Below are positions 1-10,206 of a DNA stretch of 64,000 bases, piece after piece (the stretch's first letter is position 1; each line of letters starts with the position of its first letter). The stretch is from Dendrophyllia cribrosa (lineage: Eukaryota; Cnidaria; Anthozoa; Scleractinia; Dendrophylliidae), in NCBI GenBank assembly GCA_024195265.1, contig JAJLRJ010000001.1, forward strand, positions 2,103,910-2,167,909, written 5' to 3'. Made by a program: the position numbers and the translations under genes. The notes beneath the pieces are model-generated. The model was not told the DNA's origin and searched no databases. It was given only the letters and a program-made list of their open reading frames with translations.

Positions 1-945
1 CATACGGTAGGGAAAAGCAAACACTGATTACAGGAAAGGCTCAGAGAAGAGGAGCGATTAAGAAATGTAGCCCAAATCACCGGCTTTTGCAAAAAAAAAA
101 AAGAAGATTTTAAGTAGCTAATCTACTGAGAGGATACTCAAACACTGAAAAATAATTCTCTTTAAAGTGCCTATCACCCCTAGAAAATTAATTTTTTTAT
201 TAAATGCAAACATTGAAAACAAGCCAAAAAAATAAAAAAAATCAGGATGTGAACTTATTATCGATATTTAAAACGCCATAGAAATCAGAGTTCTCGGACT
301 GAAAAACGCGCCAAGAGTGGACTGGCACTAGTAAGAGTTGTGACGTCGACGCGGTATCTCAGAAAAGTCGGTCGTGTTCGGTTGTGGAGAATTGTGGTGG
401 TGGATTTGCAAAAACAGCCTCGAATAATAAATTTCTTGGATATTAAACGCGGCGTTATAGAAATATATCAGTTCCCGAAATCTTTACAATCCCCGTCCGA
501 GTTCTAAAGTTTATTACTGCGGAGAAAATAATTGATCAGTTAAATAAAGACATTATTCAAACGATAAAACAAAGTGTATTTACTTACACAGAGATGAACC
601 AAACGTAAAATCGGTTAAGAGGAAACCTTTGCTTCCAAAAAAAAAGCCAACAAAGCTTTAGGCCTGCAATACGGCCTCATAGTGAATTCGCGCTACGTCC
701 GTAAAGTAATGTAATTCTAATATTTTGTTCTTGATTCAGCCTTATCATTTGTGGAGTACATGGATTTGAGTTGTTCTAAATAAAACAGCTTTTGTTGACA
801 TAATGATTTGATGTTACCTTAATGCGATTTGTTATTATTAAATTTATTTGAACTTAATCAAAGTGGGAGTTTATTGTTTTAGCACGCACATGTAATTGGC
901 TGTTTTGTTAAGTTTTCTGAGGTGCTAATTTTTTTAGAGTTGAGT
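1..945. other. Unassigned non-coding stretch
   Basis: AT-rich sequence with no open frame of useful length, no RNA gene and no clear terminal repeats. I see nothing to annotate here. It ends at the GTTC target duplication of the Ginger-like element. Confidence 0.5.
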
Positions 946-949
946 GTTC

Positions 950-1087
950 TGTACAGGCCGGCAAATGATCTCAGGCCGGCAAATGATCCCGGCCGGGAAA
1001 TGATCCCCAAATTGGCCGGCAAATGATCCCCGGACCGGAAATGATCCCCAGAAATGATACCGAGTAAAATAAGGAATGGCGTGGAAT
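950..1087 (+). repeat. Left terminal inverted repeat of the Ginger-like element
   Basis: The TIR starts TGTACAGGCCGG and contains four short units of the form GGCAAATGATCC or GGAAATGATCC with spacers such as CCGGACC and CCAAATT. It ends with AGGAATGGCGTGGAAT, which also has its inverted partner at 5496-5510. The internal iteration may be a binding-site array for the transposase (inference). Confidence 0.85.
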
Positions 1088-1183
1088 TGAATCACTGGAA
1101 ATTAAAAAGTACTTGAATAGTCACAGAGGGTGGCAAAGGGTTTTGCGTGACGCGTGACGCGTGACGCGTGACATGCACAGTGT

Positions 1184-1345
1184 TTGACAGGAAAGAGAGT
1201 TCAAAGTTCATGCACGAGGTTCTGCCGGAACATGGCGCGATTGTCTTTGCTGTTTGCCCTTGTGCTTGCTTTGGGTTTTTTTCCCCGCGTTATTTACGGT
1301 GTAGGTGATGATGACAAGAAAGAAAAGGCTGGAAAGAAAGGCGAG
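1184..1345 (+). CDS. Possible captured first exon encoding a signal peptide
   Basis: The frame from 1184 is open, and the ATG at 1232 starts a 38-codon exon. It reads a textbook signal peptide (MARLSLLFALVLALGFF) followed by an acidic and Lys-rich stretch (DDDKKEKAGKKGE), then a perfect donor GAG|GTATGT at 1346. The layout resembles the N-terminus of an ER chaperone such as BiP/HSPA5, whose mature protein begins acidic just after the signal. The ATPase domain is absent, so the identity is only suggestive. It lies inside the Ginger-like element, so it may be a captured host exon, or a 5' exon of the element itself. Confidence 0.35.
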
Positions 1346-2132
1346 GTATGTCTTAAGTTAAAGATTGCTTTGCCGTTAGTTTAAATTGTTGTGCGCGACC
1401 TACTGCATTTTGACACTCGTATGACAGGTTTTTCCTTCGTTTGTTTATCATGATTCCGAAATCTTCATTCACGATTTTTAAGCTGCCCGAGCCGTTGACC
1501 GAAGACCGTACTCCATGACCTTAGGCCGCTATTTAAAAAAAAAACCCAACATTTTAATGTTATTGATACGTACAAAGAGACAACGAATCGAGACGAGAAA
1601 ATCTTACAATATGTTTAATGAAAATATTAAAGGGTACAAAATAAAAGATTTAAGTCGACATTCCCATCGACTTATGACTTTATTGTCCGTAAATTACTGT
1701 CCGTAAACGTATAATCGTTGCTGACCGCGTGTGAAAAAATAGACTACCGGCACTTGTGATTGAAACCTAATCAATGCCTAAAGCTAACATAGGACAGGTG
1801 TTCCATTACGCAAATTCAATTGCTTGATCATTAACTCATAATCAAGGGAAATCAGTGAACTTTACAAATTATTTCCGGCCGACGCGCAGACACATCTAGT
1901 GTCAAAATACTGGTCAACCCCACAGTAGTCTCTCTTGTTCGGAGACTCGCGTGCTGCGTGAGAAAGGATCACGAGGGGTGATGCGCTCCCTTGCTACGCC
2001 GGTCTCCAAACAAGAAAGACGACTGGGGACCTGCCAAGGCAAACGAGACTTCTGCGTGCGTGCAAGGACAATTTTTGATGACTTTCCGGACGGTCGATTA
2101 CTCATAGTAATTTTCATGAATTTTCTCCGTAG

Positions 2133-4954
2133 CCCCAGCGAAAAAATGTCCCGTTAGATGATGACGTTTATGATGCACTATTTGACATTTTAAGTGGAAC
2201 AAGATCCTTCAAGGACTGGCCAAAGAATTCAGAAACCAACTTAAGGCAAAAAGTGTATCGAAAATGGAAAAGTGACATGTACGCGGTAAAAGAAATCCAT
2301 GATCCTATCGTTGGCTCCTCAACAAAACGCATCACGTACAAGAAAACAGATTGTATGGTTGTACGAAAGTCAGAACTCCCAACAATTATAGATTGCGCTT
2401 ACCAGGAAACAAAGGGTGATGGTGCCAGAAAATTAAAGTTGCATACTTCACATCATTACTGTGGTTTATCCCGTGACGTCATTCAAACCAAATTGAATAC
2501 CATGAAGCAAAGCCAAAAACTTAGGCCCCTTTTTCAAAATACGGCTCCGCTAAGACCGATCAAAGCTATCAGAGTACAAGAGAGGCACCAGGTTGACCTT
2601 GTCAGCATGGCGAGCATGCCAGCAACCATTGATGAGGACACGTACAAGTACATAATGTCTGTTATTGACATTTTTAGCAGGTTTGTAATTCTTCGTCCTT
2701 TGCAAACAAAAGAGTCAAGTGAAGTAGCGGAACATTTACTGGATATTTACAATGAACATGGACCCCCGAGATTCTTCAGAGTGATCAAGGAACAGAGTTC
2801 AAGGGTGTAGTGAAGGTCATATGCGAAGCATTAAACGTTAGAATCATTAACAGTGCGGCATATAGTCCACAAACGCAAGGGAAGGACGAACGCTCCCACA
2901 GAACATGGAAGGAAAAAATCAAGTTTGACATTGTCAACTGTGAACACGATCTTAACTGGGTTGAATATCTCCCCGAGTACCAAAAACTGTACAACGAATC
3001 GCCGCACAGCTCACTTGGCTACTTGACACCATTTGAAGTGTATTTTGGTCGACCTTGCAACAGACTGAAAAACAAGCTGTTTCTCGGGAAAAAAAAAGAC
3101 TTCCAAGTTCAAGAGGATAATGTTAACGAAACTACATGTAACAATGATGATCCCACGGAGAAGGAGTTAAGCGACTTAGCAAGTGAAAGAGTGGTTCTAA
3201 GGCAGAAAGCTTTGAAGGCTTCTAATCGTGCCGCGCAGAACATGGTGAAAAGAGAACTGAAGCGTCAGCCTCCTTCATTGTATTATAAAGGAGAGTCCGT
3301 CCTGGTTCGGATGCATAGATCAAAGAAAACTGTTAAAGGGAAGAAAACCTCTTTAAAAAACAGTTGCGAAGGGTGTATCATTGACGTAGATCACAATGTT
3401 CATAAATATAACATTGAATTTCATGATCCAGTCACATTTAAGAAGAAAACGGCTTGGTTTAAAGTGGACGATATTACTTCTTTAACAAAAGAAGATGAAA
3501 ACAGACGGCAACAAATCGCCATTCAAAAGATTCATCAAAGCAAAAAGCGACAACCCGGATCTGAACCCGACAACCGTGTATCACCACCACCAAAGGCAGC
3601 TCGAACGGTGGGAGTTTTAGACGCAAGCATTGATCAAATTCTGTCTGGTGAAAGGTTAAAGGGAGACACGATAAATTTATACTTTGATTATTTAAGAGAG
3701 AATTATGCATGCTCGGAGGGGGACTCAGTAGGCTTGGGAAGCACATACTTTTATCCTTCTTTAGAACGCGGTGACGGTACATATGGAAATTATCTTGGCA
3801 AAAAATCCCTTTGGGAACATGAAAACGTTATAATACCGGTACACTTGCCCCGCGAAGAGCACTGGCTTCTTGTCATTATAAGTGTCCTAAATCTTTGTCT
3901 TTATGTTTACGATTCCGCCTACTGTCAACCTGACATCTACAGAACTATCTTTGACACGATTAAAACGAAATTCATTAGCAAAGAGCGCGAGTTATTGTCT
4001 CCCGAGGAAAGCGAGCTTTTTCAGGAAAGCAACTGGGAGGAAGACACCCCTAATTGTCCCAAGCAAACTAACAATACTGACTGTGGTGTTTTCACTTGCT
4101 TGCTTGCTAAGCATTTTATATCAGGAGAGCAATGTAACTCTGCCGACATTAAGTTGGATCACCCGCGCAATGAAATGGCAAGCGATTTGCTGAACCTTGC
4201 GACAGCTGAGACCAACCGAGTTCACCATCTGCCTGACATGCAATGGATTAGTGGAAAGCATTCCAACCCAAATGGGTTGGCAAAATTAAATCTTGACAGA
4301 GAGGTCGCCAGTGCAGGTCTTACCTATCGCCAGCCCCCAACACCAAAAGACGGCAATTGCTTATTTCATGCGATCACTGACCAACTTTCTCGCATGGGAA
4401 AGTCTTTTCAGACAGCATCTCAACTTCGCGCTGCCGTAGTAACCTTTTTACGAAGTAACCCGACCACGCCAGACGGCAGTCACCTCAGAGAATTCGTGAA
4501 TCATAGTGGATGGGAGGCGTACCTGCGACGGATGTCCATGGACGGCGAGTGGGGCGATTATATTACCTTGTTAGGCCTGGTCAACTTGCTGAATGTTCCC
4601 ATTGCTGTGGTGTCAAGCTTGGGAGAAGAAGGCTTACATATCATCAATCCAGCTAACCACAAAGAAGAAGGAGCTGATTTCCGGAGCATTGCTTTGATTG
4701 GTCACGAGGCGGAAAGCCATTACCATAGCCTTGAACCGATGGACGCAACAGATATCGTCACGGAAATGAAATTAAAGTATGGAGAAGGACAAATAGTTCA
4801 AGATGAACTCTGCCCTAAGTGCGGGAAGAAGTTCGAATGCTACTCCAAGGGTGTATTTGAGGGCAGAAATGGCCTTTTGCAGGTCTATTCTGACGACTGT
4901 GTGTGTTGCGAAAGTTGCTTACAAGAAGAATTCTTATCGGATCCGTGGGGTTAA
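2133..4954 (+). pseudogene. Ginger-type transposase: integrase (frameshifted), Ulp1-like and OTU-like proteases
   Basis: The frame opens at 2133, right after a splice-acceptor-like TTTTCTCCGTAG, and reads about 216 codons before a frame break at 2778-2780 (one base short). In the next frame it continues without a stop to the TAA at 4954. Part one holds an integrase zinc-binding-like region and the first catalytic Asp (QVDLVSM). The second Asp (SDQGTEF) sits just past the break. The third acidic residue is in QGKDERSHRT, then WVEYLPEYQKLYNESPHSSLG. Further on is a Ulp1/C48 protease domain with the order His (EEHWLL, near 3856), Asp (VYDSA), Gln (CPKQ) and Cys (DCGVF, near 4079). Next comes an OTU domain with DGNCLFHAI (near 4349) and a C-terminal His (HYHSL, near 4720). 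The tail has paired cysteines (CPKCGKKF ... CVCCESC). All catalytic residues of both proteases are present. Apart from the single shift the frame is clean, so the copy is young, or the shift is a sequencing error. Confidence 0.85.
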
Positions 4955-5495
4955 TCAGTTGAAGTTCTGTTATTGACTACAAGATCAGATGTATAAAAAG
5001 GACTAATTGTGGACCTTATGTTTATTGTTAGGAATTTTTTTAAGCCGCGAATACACGTCAATTGCGTTTTCTTGCACATTGAGGCGATACAATTTTTGGA
5101 AAATGCCGCGTCGCGTCGCACTGTGGCAAAAGCAGGAAAAAGTCTTAAGACTACACGTACAATTTTGACGGCCGTTTTAAAAAATCGCATCGCCTGTGCA
5201 AGTCCCCGCGGCTTAATAAAAAGAGACATGTTCCAGTTTTGTTGGGTTAAACTGTTACTTGATTTCGCTTTATAGACTCTTATAGAACTGAGGAATTTGC
5301 CTCTGATTGTTGTTCATGTCGTTTAAAAAAGATATTAATGTTGAATTAGTTACTGTTGTACTGAACTGTGGACGTTGCCTACAACAGCTGTACAATTCTT
5401 TTCTTATAACAATTTAAAATCTGGATATTTTGTTTACATTTGAATAAATTGCTGTGTAATTGAGAATTGTTTTTAATCCATTTTCCAAAGTGTAG
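4955..5495. other. 3' untranslated part of the Ginger-like element
   Basis: No further frame after the transposase stop. An AATAAA at 5441-5446 could serve as polyadenylation signal just inside the right TIR. Confidence 0.5.
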
Positions 5496-5665
5496 ATTCC
5501 ACGCCATTCCTCACTTTTTGGTGACGGGATCATTTCCGGTCCGGGGATCATTTGCCGGCCAATTTGGGGATCATTTCCGGTCCGGGGATCATTTGCCGGC
5601 CAATTTGGGGATCATTTCCCGGCCGGGATCATTTGCCGGCCTGGGATCATTTGCCGGCCTGTACA
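5496..5665 (-). repeat. Right terminal inverted repeat of the Ginger-like element
   Basis: Reverse complement of the left TIR, but about 30 bp longer, because one GATCATTTCCGG...GATCATTTGCCGG double unit with its CCAATTTGGG spacer is present twice. The arms are therefore unequal in repeat number. Confidence 0.85.
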
Positions 5666-5669
5666 GTTC

Positions 5670-8040
5670 GCATAATTAAAAGTTTGAACATTGAAGCTAC
5701 CGGAAAAGAAATTAAAACTTAAAGTGGGTGATGGCTGGGAAACTGAAAATCGATATAGAGTCTAGCGATGAAGCGGCAAGGAGAATGTTGCGGAAAATAC
5801 GAATAAGAAGTGGTTTTTTATATTGTGCAATTTTATTGCTTCTAAACTTGTATGCTTCGGAAACCTCTAATTAGTTTATTCAGCTATAATATCGGCCACA
5901 GCTTTGATGGTCTAGTGGAAAAGATATGTTGTTTTGATCTATGTCTGAAAGTGATATCTGTGTCAGTTGTGTTTAGTTGAGTTGGAATGGAGCGGGCAAG
6001 TTTGGGCCGGTTTATTGTTCCTATTGTCACGAAAAGGGATTCCGTTTATTAGTATGCGGGAAGGCATATCAATGATTTACCTAGGCACTATCCCTAGTCA
6101 TTTATTAACACAAAAGGTATAGGCATAGCTAATGAGGGGAATGCAGGGGAGTGCAGGGGAATGCCGTAACGGGGCTTATCTTCATACTTATACTACTACT
6201 AATGATCAAAACTACAGATCACACAGGTGGAAATTATTTCCCAAATATACAACATTTACATAATGTTGCATTGTTTGTGAATAAACAGTGAGTGAAATGT
6301 GCTTTGTTTACGTATACGGTAGCTTGAGTTTACAGCATTCTTCATAAAATGGTTCAATAAGAAATAACATTCGAATGGTTTAGTAAGGAGAATTTCTGTT
6401 TACAATTTGGATAAAAACATTTTGTTAGGAAAAAAAAAATTTTTGTTAGCAATCATGACCAGCTAACGTGTAGCAACTGTATATATGTAGGTAAACACAT
6501 GACACATCAACATTACTGCTTCACATTTATTATTGGAACGGTGATCAGTATCTTAAATCTCCTCACAATATCAGTGTACGTGCAAGTACATAGATTATGT
6601 GAGAACCTGACACGTTCAACATGAGTTGTCTGTGGAAACTGAATACAGATTCACTGTAGTTATATGGCTATGTGAAGTGTATTGACACCAGTAAGGAAAA
6701 TGTACATCAACAAATTAATTTTGATTTCGAGATTTTTAAAGGGGCTAACTGGTCATGAAGGCCTAAGTTCTTCTCTTAACCTACGAATTCTCCATCCTAG
6801 TGTCTATATACATTGCTTATGGTATTTGCAGAGAATCTGTGCTTCATCTTGAATATTCATGTTTTGTAATCAATTTTGTAATTCGCACTACCTGTATCCA
6901 AAATATAGTATTGTTACTGCTGGGAGAATCTAATGCCACTTTCACCATTGAGTTGTTATTTTTTGGACAACATCACTTTTCAGCAGCAGTAAACTCCTGT
7001 GATCTTAACTATTCAAGCGAATTGAGAATTGGGTTACCAATTATTTTATATCCAGTATATAGAACAAAAACTATAGCAGTATCTAAAGGGAACAGGTTAA
7101 TTTGGGAGATCGCACTCACAAGCTTCTAAAATGGAATTTAATTAAAACAATCGAAATAAACAGAACACCACTGCATATTGTCCTGGACCATGTCCACAGC
7201 TGTACTTAATACATCCACTTTCAGCCAGGTTTTCCTTCTGACAAAAATTAATGAAGGTAGGGTGGTGGGGGGGGGGGGGGGGGGGGGGGGGAGAGGGCCT
7301 GAGGATCGTTTGGTACCCAGTCCCATAGCAGTTACAGCAAACCACAGCTCAAAACCCAAAACTGACCAGTACCAGCTCCCATTTATTTTATTTTAGGAAG
7401 ACAGGGCACAAAGTACAAGTTAATGGAAGAGACTGGGAACAAAAATGTCTCAACTTTTGGGGCTATTGCCAACAAGCAACCCAACCTTTCCAGTCAAACG
7501 AGAAATTCCATCTATTCCTCCCACATCGTTAAAATTTTGCAGTGCATCCTCCCCCGAGCTTCACGAGGTTCTGCGAGACACGTATTTCTAGTAAAATAGG
7601 TTTTTACTTTTCTAGCTCAGTTTCTCCCTGAAATGGCAGGATAAGAAATGATATGTTGACCACGAATGCCTTTCCTGCATATTTTTGTCACGCTGGGCCC
7701 AGCTATGTTTACATCGTTGCAACTCTCTACAAGTTGAATAGCCTTCTATTTAAGCTGCAGTTCTCTCTGCAAAGCTTAGATCTACAGATCAATTTTCGTG
7801 ATCGATAAAATCCTGCAACGAAAGTCGTTTTTTCTCAATATTTCTCTAACAATTACGTTTTAGTTCAGTGTACAACCAGTTGCCACACTAATAATGCGCG
7901 CATTCAATTACTGATTAAAAACTGAATGTCATTATAATTACTCGGTTCATTTTAATTTTCGTCATTAAATACTATTACACCTATATACATGCAAACATTT
8001 CTGACTGGCTGAGAGGATGTCAATTAATTCCAAACAGTGC
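5670..8040. other. Non-coding stretch with a poly-G run
   Basis: No convincing gene. Contents are short GGGGAATGCAGGGGAGTGC iterations near 6134-6166 and a long G homopolymer at 7266-7290. The frames across the G run are composition artefacts. Otherwise AT-rich. Confidence 0.5.
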
Positions 8041-8047
8041 CGAAAGT

Positions 8048-8131
8048 GGAAATTAAGTGGAAAATGGTGAAATTGAGTGCAAAAGGGTGAAATTGAGTGC
8101 AAAAGGGAGAAATTGAGTGCAAAAAGTTGAA
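8048..8131 (+). repeat. 20-bp tandem repeat, about four copies
   Basis: Consecutive units close to GAAATTGAGTGCAAAAGGGT, the first diverged (GAAATTAAGTGGAAAATGGT). No coding role is visible. Confidence 0.75.
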
Positions 8132-8669
8132 ATTAAAATGATTGACAGTTCGGATAGCTGAACGGATTTCCGCAAGCCATGCACAAACAAAATGGTAGGA
8201 TCCGCAGGAAAAGACACTAACTGAATATATAAGACAGGCCGAAAATGTTACATCTGATGCATGGACGATTTTCGCTCCTTCATAAAGAAGTTGCATAGTA
8301 TAAGAAATAGGAGCCAAGCCTTAAAAAAGTTGTTTTTTTTATACCAAAAGTAAACAGAGATATATGAATCGACTTGAATTGAATTGACACATACTACTTG
8401 CTATTTCACAGAAGAGGTCTAAGAAGCACAATCGCTCTTCTCCCCTTACTGGGTGTCACGTGGTTGGTTGGCTTTTTTCTTGAGTTTCACTATGTGAGGG
8501 ATACTTGTTCATTTTGCTTAATTCTACTCAGGTAAAGCCTGATTGAAACAACAATCATGGTAATAAAGTAAATTGAATTGCACTCGATTGTTTTTTCAAT
8601 CAAGGCCAGGTTTAAAACCTTTTTTATCAAATAAATTTAGATCTATTTCCGCCGATTGAGCGGCTATTT

Positions 8670-8836
8670 AACAAATTTACACCGGTTTTCCGTGGTGTGG
8701 ACTCTTATTTTACGATTTACGTCATCACATGGTCAAAATGTTGCGCCGAGTGAGTCAGCAACAAATTTTGACCATGTGATGACGTAAATCGTGGTAAATA
8801 AGAGTCCACACCACGGAAAACCGGTGTAAATTTGTT
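8670..8836. repeat. Foldback (hairpin) MITE
   Basis: The left arm 8670-8743 and right arm 8759-8836 are near-perfect reverse complements, differing by a few bases. The arm ends are AACAAATTTACACCGG and CCGGTGTAAATTTGTT. The loop is about 15 bp. I could not fix a target duplication. Confidence 0.8.
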
Positions 8837-8839
8837 TTT

Positions 8840-10017
8840 TACAACAATATTTAGAAAAAAATACAAGGAAAAATCGAAGTCTTCTTACAAAACGTGACAT
8901 CAAAGAAAGAGCAAGCGTTGTCTATAACTTTCTCGCAACCTGATTGGTTTTTTTCAAGCGCGCGTGATGTTAGCGTCAGCACCTTTGTCTGGACTCTCAT
9001 TTACCACTCACGTCGACCAATCAGATTGCGAGTTTAGCGGCAATTGTGGTAAAAATACTAATTTGTTTTTTATTCACTACTTTACGGCCTGTGATTGCTT
9101 AAAAAACTTGTGCTTTTTTCTTGATTCAATCAATCAGAAGTAAAACCACAGAACCAATTGTTACTTCACCCGTACACATTTTACAGCGATGGGACTTAGT
9201 TTAAGTTGTAAAAACCCGCTCTAATTGTATGTGACTGAACTCATATAATATGAAAATAAAGATAAACAGCATAAAGAAATGAACCTGGCTTCCATTGAAC
9301 ACGAGGCTACAGAAAACTTGGAAGTGGTCTGTTGGCATTTTGGAAATTAGCTAGAGTAAAACTCCTGAAGCAACAAACAGAACTCACTTTAATATTACGC
9401 TGTGTCCTACATTCGAACCCGAAACACATTTTGCTTGAGACGAATGCTCCGATTCATTCAGCACTATATAATCCTTGGCAGGAAAGCTAGTGTAGCCATG
9501 TAAAGGCTTATTATACGTTCATCAATTTCCTAAGTCTCCGGGTGATGGTTGGTAACGGCTGGAAGATCTTTCATAAACTTCGTCAAGATAGCTCGATCAA
9601 CTCTCGGAGATAGTGAAGCATCACAAAGTTGACTGACTTTACCTCTGCTTTGCTTCGATCCAGTATACTTGAAATTGCTCTTATCTTTCCGCAATCTTAT
9701 TATAATGTAATGTATTAAATACAAAAAAAAAACGTTTTAAAAATAATGAAGTATTTAATGTAGGAACTGGATCTTAACTGGGCATTGTAAAGCAAATACC
9801 GTACATTAAAGCTTCAAAAGCACACATTTCTTGTCCTAGTCTTGGAATGATGTTTGTTGTTATAATCATAGCTCAATGGTTATATTTATATAATGAAAGA
9901 CAAGCTTTTTTATATGCGTAAAGCACTGTTTCTTTCAGTTGAGCAAGCACTTCGATGTTTTACCAACAATTATAGATAGTTCAGATAAAAATTTGGAACA
10001 ACAACAACTACATAACA
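8840..10017. other. Non-coding stretch
   Basis: AT-rich. Short CCAATCAGATTGCGAG and CAATCAGAAGTAAAACC motifs near 9017-9145 look like worn remnants of the AATTGCTTTGG-type MITE seen intact further on. No gene seen. Confidence 0.45.
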
Positions 10018-10206
10018 TTAAGGTGGCTCCCAACAGTTTCCAGCACTTTCCAAGACTTAGATTTTAAATTTTCGAATATTTAAGGTGGCTCTGAATCCCA
10101 ACTACAGAATTTTTTTAAACTTTGCCAAAAGTTGCATCTTATCCTACTGATCAAAATTCGACAATAAAAAATGGGGTTCACCGAGTCTTTTTTTAGCTAT
10201 GATCAC

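Larger units (their letters stand above)
946..5669 (+). mobile_element. Ginger-like DNA transposon (integrase + Ulp1 + OTU), including its GTTC target duplication
   Basis: A complete DNA transposon body lies at 950-5665. It begins TGTACAGGCCGG and ends with the reverse complement CCGGCCTGTACA. Both sides carry the 4-bp direct repeat GTTC (946-949 and 5666-5669), a target-site duplication. The ends TGT...ACA, the 4-bp duplication, and an integrase of the Ty3/gypsy type in a TIR element rather than an LTR element are the known hallmarks of the Ginger superfamily. Ginger1 elements are known to carry Ulp1 and OTU cysteine-protease domains, and both are present here. The coding part is at 2133-4954. 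Upstream inside the element are a GTGACGC micro-repeat (1145-1172) and a possible captured exon (1232-1345). One net missing base breaks the integrase, so this copy is probably non-autonomous unless the break is an assembly error. Confidence 0.88.

Noticed and set aside
7138..7396. Pro-rich and Gly-rich frames around 7.27 kb
   Set aside because: Translated homopolymer.
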